The notes beneath the pieces were generated by a model. The model was not told the origin of the DNA, did not search any database, and saw only the letters and a list, made by a program, of their open reading frames with translations. A stretch of DNA of 64,000 bases. Origin: Zeimonas sp032027205. GTDB lineage: Bacteria > Pseudomonadota > Gammaproteobacteria > Burkholderiales > Burkholderiaceae_E. The stretch covers positions 1,550,001 to 1,614,000 of the forward strand of contig JAVSMN010000001.1 in the NCBI GenBank assembly GCA_032027205.1, written 5' to 3'. Position numbers and translations under genes: made by a program. Below, piece by piece: positions 31,191 to 39,543 of this stretch (the stretch's first letter is position 1; each line of letters opens with the position of its first letter).

Positions 31191-32315
31191 TCAGTTCTCC
31201 TGGTCGGTGAATCGTTCTTCGAGCGCGCGCAGCGAACGCCGCGCCGACAGCAGCGCCAGCGCGGCCTGCACCGCTTCGCGCGGCTCGACACCGGCGAGGC
31301 ACGCCTGCGTGCCGTTCGGGCACACGCTCTTGTAGCAATTGCGGCACGGCACGTCGCGGTTCAGCACGCGCGCGGGCACGCGCCACGGTGCGTGCTGCGG
31401 ATTGGTGAGCGCGTAGAGATCCACCACCGGCGTGCCGAGCGCGGCGGCGACGTGCACAGGGCCCGTGTTGTTCGCGATCAGCAGGTCCGCGCGTTCGAGC
31501 AGCGCACCGAGTTCGCCGAGCGACAACCGCCCCGACAGGTCGTGCACGCACGCGGGGTTGCCTGCCTGCGCCGCGATGGCGGAGACGAGTGTGGTTTCCC
31601 CGGCGTCGCCGGTGAGCACGATCTCGCGGTTCTGGCACTGCGCGAGCTCGCGCAGCGTCTGCGCGAAATGCGCGGCCGGCCATCGACGCGAAGGCGCGCT
31701 CGCCCCGGGATGCACGACGACGCGCGCCGCCTCGGGATCGACGCCGGCTTCGCGCAGCTTCGTTTCCAGCGCCGCCCGATCGAGGTCGGCCACGCTGAAC
31801 GACAGTCGAAGATCGGACGGGCGCGGCGCGAAGCCGGCGACGAGGTCCAGTTGCCGATCTACCTCGTGGCGAATCCGCTGCGCCGGTTCGGTTTCCGGCA
31901 GCCAGTCGCTGAGCAGCAGGTACGGGTTCTCGCGACAGTGCGCAAGCCGCAGCGGAATGCCCGCCATCCGACACACCAGCGCCGGCGCGATCGGGCTCTG
32001 GCTGTACGCGGTGAAGATCACCGCCGCATCGAAGCGATGCGCGGCAAGCGTCTCGACAAGCGCACGGTCGACGTCGGTGCCCGATTCTTCGGTACGCGCG
32101 TTCTTCACCCACGGCGCCTCGTAGCCGATCGCCGCGTCGATCTCGGTTACGTGCGCGGCCACCCGCACGCCCGACAACGACCCGAGCAGCGTGATGCGCC
32201 GCGAAGGCTTCGCAGCCCGGATCGCGCGAATCGCCGGCGTCGTCATCAGCACGTCGCCCATGTTGTCGAGCCGCACGCACAGCACGCGCTCGGCCTTCGC
32301 CCATGCTTCGTTCAT
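31191..32315 (-). CDS. Glycosyltransferase family 9 (heptosyltransferase-like), first copy
   Basis: It has 374 residues. GT9 blocks: RVLCVRLDNMGDVLMTTPAI, VVVHPGASAPSRRWPAAHFA and LLIANNTGPVHVAAALGTPV. The C-terminal CRNCYKSVCPNGTQAC cluster is common in GT9 proteins. The start (MNEAWAKAERV) overlaps the phosphatase stop by ATGA, and its stop is 5 bases before the next GT9. Together with the GmhB-like neighbour this suggests heptose-containing glycan assembly. Confidence 0.88.
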   Translation of the reverse strand: MNEAWAKAERVLCVRLDNMGDVLMTTPAIRAIRAAKPSRRITLLGSLSGVRVAAHVTEIDAAIGYEAPWVKNARTEESGTDVDRALVETLAAHRFDAAVIFTAYSQSPIAPALVCRMAGIPLRLAHCRENPYLLLSDWLPETEPAQRIRHEVDRQLDLVAGFAPRPSDLRLSFSVADLDRAALETKLREAGVDPEAARVVVHPGASAPSRRWPAAHFAQTLRELAQCQNREIVLTGDAGETTLVSAIAAQAGNPACVHDLSGRLSLGELGALLERADLLIANNTGPVHVAAALGTPVVDLYALTNPQHAPWRVPARVLNRDVPCRNCYKSVCPNGTQACLAGVEPREAVQAALALLSARRSLRALEERFTDQEN

Positions 32316-32905
32316 GCGGTCACCGGCACGCCGTGCGGCGCGCTCGCTGCCTCGATCAGCGCGGCGGCCTCGACGAGGTCGCGTACGAGATGATCCGGCC
32401 GACGGAAGGGTCCGGCCACCCATTGCGTTTCGTTGCCGTTGCACACGAGCACCGCGCGGCACCCGGCGCGCTTGCCCGCTTCCACGTCATCGAGGATGTC
32501 GCCGATCATCCACGAACGCTGCAGGTCGATCGCGTGCTCGACCGCCGCGCGGCGCAGCAGTCCCGGCAAAGGCTTTCGGCAGTCGCAGGCGAAGGCGTGC
32601 GCGGCGACGCTTCCCTGCGGATGATGCGTGCAGAAGTAGGCGGCGGCGAGCGACGCACCGCATCGTGCAAACATCGCGGCCAGCTGCTCGCGCACGCCGT
32701 CGAGTTGCGAAGCAGCGAAACGCCCGAGCGCGACCCCCGCCTGGTTGCTGACCACGATCAACGGCGCGCCGAGCGCAGCCAGGCGCGCGAGCGCCTGCGG
32801 CACGCCTTCGGCGAAGCGCATGCGCTGCGGATCGACGTTGAACGGAACGTCAACGAGCAAGGTCCCGTCCTTGTCGAGAAAGATCGCCGGGCGCGGCGCG
32901 GTCAC
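32312..32905 (-). CDS. HAD-IIIA phosphatase, GmhB-like (heptose bisphosphate phosphatase)
   Basis: GmhB removes the 7-phosphate from D,D-heptose 1,7-bisphosphate. It has 197 residues. HAD motifs are FLDKDGTLL, IVVSNQAGVA and MIGDILDDVEAG; the zinc loop FCTHHPQGS...CDCRKPLPG is the mark of the GmhB branch. The GTG start overlaps the SDR stop (GTGA) and its own stop overlaps the following GT9. A second in-frame GTG lies two codons upstream. A housekeeping gmhB may exist elsewhere, so this could be a dedicated copy. Confidence 0.85.
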   Translation of the reverse strand: MTAPRPAIFLDKDGTLLVDVPFNVDPQRMRFAEGVPQALARLAALGAPLIVVSNQAGVALGRFAASQLDGVREQLAAMFARCGASLAAAYFCTHHPQGSVAAHAFACDCRKPLPGLLRRAAVEHAIDLQRSWMIGDILDDVEAGKRAGCRAVLVCNGNETQWVAGPFRRPDHLVRDLVEAAALIEAASAPHGVPVTA

Positions 32906-33684
32906 GGCCACGAAGTCTCGCGCATCGGCAGCACCATCATCTCGGGGATGACGGTCTCGGCGGGCTGCTCGAGCACGAAGCGGATCGCGCGCGCGACGTT
33001 GCGCGGATCCTGCAGCACCGACGGGTCGATGTCGGGAAAGCGATCGAGCAGGAACGGCGTGCGCATGCCGCCGGCGACGATCGCGCAGACCTTGATCCCC
33101 TGCGGTCGCAGCTCGGCATGCAGCGCGTGCGACAGACCGAGCACGCCCCACTTCGTCGCGTGATACGCGCTCGCGTTCGGCCACGCGCGCTTCGACGCGG
33201 TGGACGCGATGTTGACGATCGCGCCGCCGCGTTCGCGCATTGCCGCGCAGGCCTGTCTGGCGACCAGGAACACACCGTTCAGGTTCGTGCGCACGATGCG
33301 TTCCCAGTCGGCGGCGGACAACTCCGAGATCGGCGCGGTGACGTCGATCGCCGCGCTGTTGACGACCGCGTCGACGGCGCCGAAGCGCTCGATCGCCGCG
33401 TCGAACAAGCGCTGCACCTGCACTTCGTCGCCGACGTCGACCGCGGCGGCGAGCGCCTCGATGCCGCTCTCGTTCAGCTGCGACGCGCAATGCTGCGCGC
33501 GCTCCTTCGCGAGATCGGCAACGACGACATGCGCCCCTGCGGCGCCTAGTTCGGCACAGGTGGCCGCACCGAGTCCGCTCGCGCCGCCGGTGACGACGAC
33601 GACTCGCTTCGCGAGCCTGGCGATCGACGGCGCGGGCTGCGCGCCTGTCGACACCGACTTACTTCCAGCCGACGGCTGCTGCAT
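32902..33684 (-). CDS. Short-chain dehydrogenase/reductase
   Basis: NAD(P)-dependent oxidoreductase of unknown substrate. It has 260 residues. Classical SDR motifs: VVVVTGGASGLGAATCAELG, NSAAI (NNAG-like), catalytic Ser in NIASTAS, and Tyr/Lys in SAYHATKWG. About 25 polar residues precede the core. The first 26 bases overlap the end of the GT4 gene. In this cluster it might modify a sugar or lipid, but that is inference. Confidence 0.85.
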   Translation of the reverse strand: MQQPSAGSKSVSTGAQPAPSIARLAKRVVVVTGGASGLGAATCAELGAAGAHVVVADLAKERAQHCASQLNESGIEALAAAVDVGDEVQVQRLFDAAIERFGAVDAVVNSAAIDVTAPISELSAADWERIVRTNLNGVFLVARQACAAMRERGGAIVNIASTASKRAWPNASAYHATKWGVLGLSHALHAELRPQGIKVCAIVAGGMRTPFLLDRFPDIDPSVLQDPRNVARAIRFVLEQPAETVIPEMMVLPMRETSWP

Positions 33685-35032
33685 CGTTGCCCCCCATTCC
33701 TGCTTCGGGTGCGGATCCGGCGCGCGCCGTGCGCAACGGCAGGCGCGCGAATGCAGCCGGCGCCGCAACGACCCTGCCGAGTGACCGCGCCGGGGCACTC
33801 GCGCACGCCGCGGCGCTGCGATAGACGTCGAGCAGCCCGCGCGCGACGCGCGCCCAGGTGAACAGCTTTCTCGCGCGCGCGAGCCCTGCACGCCCCATTC
33901 GTTGCGCGATGGCCGGGTTCGCGCCGAGTTGCGCCAGGCGCTCGGCCAGCGCAACCGGATCGTTCGGCGGAACCAGGTAACCGGTGCGACCATTCACGAC
34001 GGTGTCCTGGATGCCACCGACGGCGGAACCTACGACCGGGCATCCGCAGGCCATCGCTTCGACCGGCGTGATGCCGAAGGGCTCGTACCAAGGCGTCGTG
34101 ACGAAGACGTCGGCGGCGCTGTATACCGTGCGCAGCCGGTCGCGATCGCAGCGGCCGATGAATTCCACCCGATCCGCCACGCCCTCAGCCTGCGCAATCC
34201 GCGCAAGGCGCTCGAGCTCCGGCGTGTGGTTCATCGCGGGGTCGCTGGAATTGCCTCCGGCGATCACCAGTCGCGCATCGAGGCCGAAGCGGTTCTTCAG
34301 CACGGCGATCGCGCGAATCACGTTGTCGACGCCCTTGCGCGGAACCATCCGGCCGAGTTGCAGCACGGTGAATGCGTCGCTCGGCCACTGCAACTGCGCA
34401 CGCGCCTCGAGCCGATCCACCGGCTCGAGCTCGGCGGGATCGAATCCGCAGGGCACGATTTCGATGCGCGACGAGTCGGCGCCGTAATGCTCGATCATGT
34501 CGCGCAGGTCCTGCGGACATTCCGCAACGATGCGATGCGACTCGCGCACCAACTGGTCTTCGATGTCGAAACGCGCGTCCGAGAAGCCGTCGTCGGCGCC
34601 CTGGTGCAGGCGGCGAACGCGTCCGAGCGCATGGAAGGTGGTGACGAGCGCAGTGCGAAAGGTGCGCGCGAAGCGCAGACCGACCCAGCCCGACATGAAG
34701 AAGTTTGCGTGGACGATGTCGTAGCGCAGCTTGTGCTCGCGCACGAAGGCGTGCATCGCGGCCGAGAACGCCGGCATGTGCGCAAGCAGCTTTTCCTTCG
34801 GCAGCTCGGCCTGCGGACCCGCGCGCACGTGGACCACGCGCACGCCCGGTGCGAAGTCGACGACGCGCGCGAGCGAAGCGTTGTCACTGCGCGTGTAGAC
34901 GTCCACCTGCAAGCCGAGGCGAGCGAGCTCGCGCGCGACGTTGGCAACGTAGATGTTCTGTCCGCCAGCGTCGACGCCGCCCACTGCACAAAGCGGCGAA
35001 GCATGCTCGCTGACGATTGCGATAGTTCGCAT
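33659..35032 (-). CDS. Glycosyltransferase family 4 (sucrose-synthase-like N-terminus)
   Basis: It has 457 residues. The N-domain begins MRTIAIVSEHASPLCAVGGV and contains DAGGQNIYVANVARELARLG, the acceptor-loop signature of GT4 enzymes. The donor domain has TVLQLGRMVPRKGVDNVI and FVTTPWYEPFGITPVEAMAC with the E-x7-E glutamates. I chose the ATG at 35032 with an AAGAGAGAG ribosome site; the longer frame lacks homology-like sequence. It is first gene of the glycan operon. Confidence 0.9.
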   Translation of the reverse strand: MRTIAIVSEHASPLCAVGGVDAGGQNIYVANVARELARLGLQVDVYTRSDNASLARVVDFAPGVRVVHVRAGPQAELPKEKLLAHMPAFSAAMHAFVREHKLRYDIVHANFFMSGWVGLRFARTFRTALVTTFHALGRVRRLHQGADDGFSDARFDIEDQLVRESHRIVAECPQDLRDMIEHYGADSSRIEIVPCGFDPAELEPVDRLEARAQLQWPSDAFTVLQLGRMVPRKGVDNVIRAIAVLKNRFGLDARLVIAGGNSSDPAMNHTPELERLARIAQAEGVADRVEFIGRCDRDRLRTVYSAADVFVTTPWYEPFGITPVEAMACGCPVVGSAVGGIQDTVVNGRTGYLVPPNDPVALAERLAQLGANPAIAQRMGRAGLARARKLFTWARVARGLLDVYRSAAACASAPARSLGRVVAAPAAFARLPLRTARAGSAPEAGMGGNDAAAVGWK

Positions 35033-35221
35033 GGACTCTCTCTTCTTCGGGACAGGATCCCGAAGCGGAGACCTGTCGTCCCCGAACGAAGCAGCGAACG
35101 TGCCCGCAAGCGGATGCGACACCCCTTGGCGCGAGCACTCGCTTTACCGAAGCGCTGCTCGACGCGCGCAGCAACTCCTTCTGGCCGGCAATTCCTACTG
35201 CGCTGCAGCGCTTCGCCGCGT

Positions 35222-35788
35222 TCAACGCGCGGGCTCGCTCGTTTCGTCACGGCCGACTGGGCGCGGTCCGACGAAGGGCTCGTGGTGCCGTGCAGCGGCT
35301 TCCTTGACAAGCGCGCGCAGCGCTGCGGCGATCATCGTCGCGAAGGCTTCGTCGTACCACGGATGAGCGCCGCTCACGCCGACGACGATTCCGTCGAGGC
35401 ACGCTCCGCCCCACACCGCGACGTCGCCGACGCGCAAGCGATGCGGCTGCAGCGCGAGCAGCCGATGCGTGTCGGTCGCGTGCAGCCAGGCCTGCCGCGC
35501 CTTCGCGCGCGCGAACGCGGCGTAGTCGGCGTCCCATCGTGCGCGATCGCCGATCTGGTGTTCCGCGAGGATCGCCTCCTCGAACGTGCAATCGCCCGGC
35601 GCGAGCGCCGGGTCGACGACGACGATCGAAAGGAAGCCGCCGCCGCTCACCTCCTGCCTTGCGACCGCGGCTTCGATCGCCGGAAGCGCCATCTCGATCG
35701 CGCGCTGCGCGCAGGCGCGGTCGGCGTACCAACTGCCGCGCACATTGAGCTCGCTGCGCAGGACGGCGGGGGTCTGTGTCGTCGTCAT
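35222..35788 (-). CDS. Possible GlcG/HbpS-like (DUF336-type) protein
   Basis: It has 188 residues and no membrane segment. The pattern FLSIVVVDPALAPG, then FARAKARQAW, GGACLDGIVVGVSGA and YDEAFATMIAAALRAL follows the order of the GlcG/HbpS fold (VVD, KA-A, GG-P, G-IGVSGA, D--A--A). That family includes a haem-binding modulator of a sensor kinase. The match is by eye and loose. The ATG overlaps the stop of the ABC-kinase-receiver fusion gene (ATGA), so the two are translated together. Confidence 0.5.
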   Translation of the reverse strand: MTTTQTPAVLRSELNVRGSWYADRACAQRAIEMALPAIEAAVARQEVSGGGFLSIVVVDPALAPGDCTFEEAILAEHQIGDRARWDADYAAFARAKARQAWLHATDTHRLLALQPHRLRVGDVAVWGGACLDGIVVGVSGAHPWYDEAFATMIAAALRALVKEAAARHHEPFVGPRPVGRDETSEPAR

Positions 35789-38592
35789 CGCTCGTCCCCT
35801 GTCGAAGGTTCGGTGCGCGCTTCCTCGTCGGCGCGCGATCGATCGCCGGCGGACGCCGGCGCGCGTTTCGTCTCCGGCGCGAGCCGGCGGATCGTCGCGA
35901 CCAGCTCGTCCACCTGCACGGGCTTGGCCAGGTGGACCTGGAAACCCGCCATCAGCGCGCGCAGCCGGTCCTCGGACTTCGCCAGGCCGGTCAGCGCGAT
36001 CGCCGGCATCCGGCGATCGAGGCCGACGTCGAGACGCGCCTCCAGGTGGCGCAGTCCGCGCACGACGTCGTGGCCGTCCTCGTCGCCCAGCGAGATGTCG
36101 CACAGCATGACGTCGGGCCAGCGGGCGAGCGTGACCGAAGACAGCCACTCGAGCGCCTCGAAGCCGTGCTCGAAGGTGACGACTTCGGCGCCCTCGTGCT
36201 CGAGCGTGAGCTGCAGCATCTCGCGCACGTCGGCGACGTCATCGATCGCGAGGATGTACAGGCCGTCCAGGCGATGCGCAACAGACGGCGCAGGCTCCTT
36301 CGACGCAGCGACCGAAACGCCGCCCGCGTCGATGGCGCGCAGCGGCAGCTCGATGACGTAGCGCGTTCCGTGCCCCGGCCCGGGCGACTCGATCGTGAAG
36401 CGTCCGCCGTGCCGCTCGAAGACACTGCGCAACTGCAGCGGATCGGCCGAAGGCACACCGTCGGGCGGCGGCGCGCGCAGCTCGCCCGTCGAATGCGATC
36501 CGTCGGTGAGCACGAGCCGCGCCGAGCCTTCGTGCCGCGTGATCGCCCACTCGATGCGCCCGCCGTCGGGCGTTGCATTCAATGCGTGCAGCGTCAGGTC
36601 CCACAGTGCCTGCGACAGCAGGCTCGGATCGCCGGTGATGCGCGCCTGCGCCAGTTCGATGTCGGTGAAGATCTGGATCGAGCGCTCGTCGACGATCCCG
36701 CGCACGCCATCGAGCACGCTGGCGAGCACGACGCCGACGTTGACCGGCTGGCGAGCGAGCCGCCGCTCGGTGCGCTCGACGTCGAGCTGCTGCTGCTGCA
36801 GGCTCCACAACTGCGCATACAGGCCGCGTCGCCCGAGCAGCTCGTCGTGCCGACCGCGCTCGACGATGCGACCGCGATCGAGCACGATGATGTCGTCGGC
36901 GCCGACGATCGTCGACAACCGGTGCGCGATGATCAGCGTCGTGCGATCGCGCGCGATGCGGTCGATCTCGCTCTGGATCGCGCGCTCGGCACGCGTGTCT
37001 AGCGCGGAGGTTGCCTCGTCGAAGATCAGCATCGGCGGGTCCTTCAGCAGCGCGCGCGCGATCGCCAGTCGCTGGCGCTCGCCGCCGGAGAGCATCAGCC
37101 CACGCTCGCCTACCGCTGTCTCGTACTGCTGCGGCAGCGACATGATCAGCTCGTGCAACTGCGCAGCCTTCGCCGCCTCGATCACCTCGGCGTGCGTGGC
37201 GCCCGCGCGTCCGTACGCGATGTTGTAGGCGACCGTGTCGTTGAACAGCACCGTGTCCTGCGGCACCACGCCGATCGCCCCGCGCAGGCTGGGCAGCCCG
37301 ATGCGACGGATGTCGGTGTCGTCGATCAGGATGCGTCCGCCGTCGACCTCGTACATGCGCATCAGCAGTCGTGCCAACGTCGACTTCCCGGATCCGCTGC
37401 CGCCGACCACCGCCGCCGTCCTGCCCGGCTCGATCGCGAAACTCACCCCCTGCAGGATCGGCCGGCCCGGCTCGTAGGAGAACTCGACGTCCTCGAAGGC
37501 CACGCGCGGACGGTTGCCTTCGAGCAGCGCACGGTGCGGCGGATCCTCGTCGGGCTCCATCGGATTGCGCAGCAGCACCGAGAGCCGGTCGATGTTGACC
37601 ATCGCGTCGCGCGTCTCGCGGAACAGGAAGCCGAGCGCATTAAGCGGCATGCAGATCTGCAGCACGTACGCGTTGACGAGCACCAGGTCGCCCACCGTCA
37701 TCGCGCCCTGCATCGTGTACTCACCGGCGAGCAGCATGATCGCGGCGACACCCGCGGCGATGATCGCGCCCTGCCCGATGTGCAGTCGCGACAACGCGTA
37801 CTGGCTCTGCACGCTGAGCTGCGACCACTCGTTCATCAGCGCCGCGTAGCGGCGCGACTCGTGGCGCTCGCGTACGTTGACCTTCACCGCCTCGTAGTTG
37901 AGCAGGCTGTCGAGCAGGCTGCCTTCGGCGCGCGCGCCGGTCGCGTTCACGCGCGCCTCGAACTCGACGCGTCGCTTGGTCATCACGAAGGTGTAGAAGG
38001 CGTAGACGCCGAAGGTGGCCACGATGATCGCGGTGAACCACAGGCTGTAGCCGGCGATCATCACGATCAGCACGCCACCGATCTCCACGAGCGTGGGCAG
38101 CAGCGTGAACAACGCCGCGCCGAGCAGGAAGCCGACCGCGGCGGTGCCGCGGTTCACGTCGTGCAGCAACGACCCCGAATTGCGCTTCGCATGAAAACGC
38201 GGACCGAGCCGCAGCAGATGCAGCAGAGAGCGCTCGGCGGTGCCCGAAATCGAATCGAGCGTCACGCGCACGAAGCTCATGTCGCGCAGTTCCACGAACA
38301 GCGTGCTCGAGAAACGCAGCAGGCTGTAGCCGATCAGCAGGAACACCGGCACCGCGACGAGCGGCGCGATCGCCGGCGGCTGCCCGGCCAGCGCCGCGTT
38401 GCGCGCCCCTTCCGCGATCGTGAACTCGTCGACGATGCGCTTGAGCACGAGCGGCACCGCCACGCTCGCCACCTTCGCGAGAACGAGGAACAGCGCGGCG
38501 ATCACCGCGGCCCGGCGATGCCGGCGCAGCACCGTCCACAGCGTGTCGATGATCAGGTTGTTGCGCCCGAAGGCGGGCGCTTCGGCGGACAT
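35785..38592 (-). CDS. ABC exporter fused to histidine-kinase-type ATPase and receiver domains
   Basis: It has 935 residues. Residues 20-340: ABC exporter membrane domain of the Atm1/HMT1 (ABCB) type. Residues 360-600: ATPase with Walker A GGSGSGKST (397-405), signature LSGGE (501-505), Walker B LIFDEA and H-loop His557. Residues about 615-752: HATPase-like domain; the N-box reads LWDLTLHALNA (no Asn where expected) and the DxGxG box is degenerate (DGSHSTG), so kinase activity is doubtful. Residues 777-906: receiver with Asp784/785, phospho-acceptor Asp832, Thr868 and Lys890 all present. No HisKA phospho-His is seen. Its stop overlaps the small gene downstream. This looks like a phosphorylation-controlled transporter. 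Confidence 0.9.
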   Translation of the reverse strand: MSAEAPAFGRNNLIIDTLWTVLRRHRRAAVIAALFLVLAKVASVAVPLVLKRIVDEFTIAEGARNAALAGQPPAIAPLVAVPVFLLIGYSLLRFSSTLFVELRDMSFVRVTLDSISGTAERSLLHLLRLGPRFHAKRNSGSLLHDVNRGTAAVGFLLGAALFTLLPTLVEIGGVLIVMIAGYSLWFTAIIVATFGVYAFYTFVMTKRRVEFEARVNATGARAEGSLLDSLLNYEAVKVNVRERHESRRYAALMNEWSQLSVQSQYALSRLHIGQGAIIAAGVAAIMLLAGEYTMQGAMTVGDLVLVNAYVLQICMPLNALGFLFRETRDAMVNIDRLSVLLRNPMEPDEDPPHRALLEGNRPRVAFEDVEFSYEPGRPILQGVSFAIEPGRTAAVVGGSGSGKSTLARLLMRMYEVDGGRILIDDTDIRRIGLPSLRGAIGVVPQDTVLFNDTVAYNIAYGRAGATHAEVIEAAKAAQLHELIMSLPQQYETAVGERGLMLSGGERQRLAIARALLKDPPMLIFDEATSALDTRAERAIQSEIDRIARDRTTLIIAHRLSTIVGADDIIVLDRGRIVERGRHDELLGRRGLYAQLWSLQQQQLDVERTERRLARQPVNVGVVLASVLDGVRGIVDERSIQIFTDIELAQARITGDPSLLSQALWDLTLHALNATPDGGRIEWAITRHEGSARLVLTDGSHSTGELRAPPPDGVPSADPLQLRSVFERHGGRFTIESPGPGHGTRYVIELPLRAIDAGGVSVAASKEPAPSVAHRLDGLYILAIDDVADVREMLQLTLEHEGAEVVTFEHGFEALEWLSSVTLARWPDVMLCDISLGDEDGHDVVRGLRHLEARLDVGLDRRMPAIALTGLAKSEDRLRALMAGFQVHLAKPVQVDELVATIRRLAPETKRAPASAGDRSRADEEARTEPSTGDER

Positions 38593-38806
38593 CGGGGGCG
38601 GCGGCGGAAGAAGGGTGGGCGGCCGCCGCGGCGCGACTGGCGCGCTGCGCCGGATGGCGAATCCGTTCCCGTCTCAAACGGGGTGCCCGGCAAATGCGGC
38701 GCGCACGGCGGCTTCGCAGGCGCGCGGGCGCCTTCCTTCCGAAAAACTTGCGGGCGCAGGGGGCGAGCGGGCGCCGCTGCTCGCCGCGGTACGGCGCTAT
38801 CCCGGC

Positions 38807-39376
38807 CTACTTCGCGCGCCCGTACTTCGCCGTCATGCGCGCCTTGCCCAATGCGTTCGCGTTGACCATGAAGCCGACGAACGACGCAGTCGCGCCGGCC
38901 GGGATGTCGAGCTTGTCCACCCCCAGCGCGTAGACCGTGAAGACGTAGCGGTGCGGCTTGTCGCCGGCCGGCGGGCACGGCCCACCCCAGCCCGGAACGC
39001 CGAAATCGGTGGTCTGCTGGGCGGCTCCCTGCGGAAGATTCTTGCCGTCCACCGAGCCCGCTCCGTCGGCCAGCGATGTGGTTTCGGCGGGCAGGTTGTA
39101 GACGATCCAGTGCCACCACCCGGCGCCACCGGTGGGCGCGTCAGGGTCGTGGACCATCAGCGCGAAGCTTTTCGTGCCCTTCGGCGCGTCCTTCCAGGAC
39201 AACGCCGGGGAGATGTTGTCTCCCTTGCAGCCGAAACCGTTGTAGACGTTCTTCTCGGGAATCGTCGCGTTCGGTTTCAACTCGGGACTGGAGAGTTCGA
39301 AGGCAGCGGCGCTGCCGGCGCTCGAGAGCACGAGCGCGGCGCAGCCGGCAGCGAAGCCTGCAGCGGTCGGGCGCAT
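38807..39376 (-). CDS. YbhB/YbcL family (Raf-kinase-inhibitor-like, PEBP) protein
   Basis: Periplasmic phosphatidylethanolamine-binding-protein fold; no firm role is known in bacteria. It has 189 residues with a Sec signal (ALVLSSAGSAAAF). PEBP motifs: CKGDNISPALSWKDAPKGTK, LMVHDPDAPTGGAGWWHW and YGGPCPP-like WGGPCPPAGDKPHRYVFTVY. The start MRPTAAGFAAG was chosen because it gives a clean signal peptide. The stop lies 214 bases before the ABC-receiver fusion; that gap shows nothing I recognise. Confidence 0.9.
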   Translation of the reverse strand: MRPTAAGFAAGCAALVLSSAGSAAAFELSSPELKPNATIPEKNVYNGFGCKGDNISPALSWKDAPKGTKSFALMVHDPDAPTGGAGWWHWIVYNLPAETTSLADGAGSVDGKNLPQGAAQQTTDFGVPGWGGPCPPAGDKPHRYVFTVYALGVDKLDIPAGATASFVGFMVNANALGKARMTAKYGRAK

Positions 39377-39543
39377 GTCGGATCGATCGATGGTTTCGGG
39401 GACGGCAATCGTGTGCCGATTCGCTTTTTCTCGCAACCGTGGGGTCGCACCGCGCCTCCGGGACGCTGCTCGTGGATCGGCCTCGGCCAACGGCACGCGC
39501 ACGTTGGCAGTAGCATGCAAGCGCTTCGCACGGAGGACACGAC

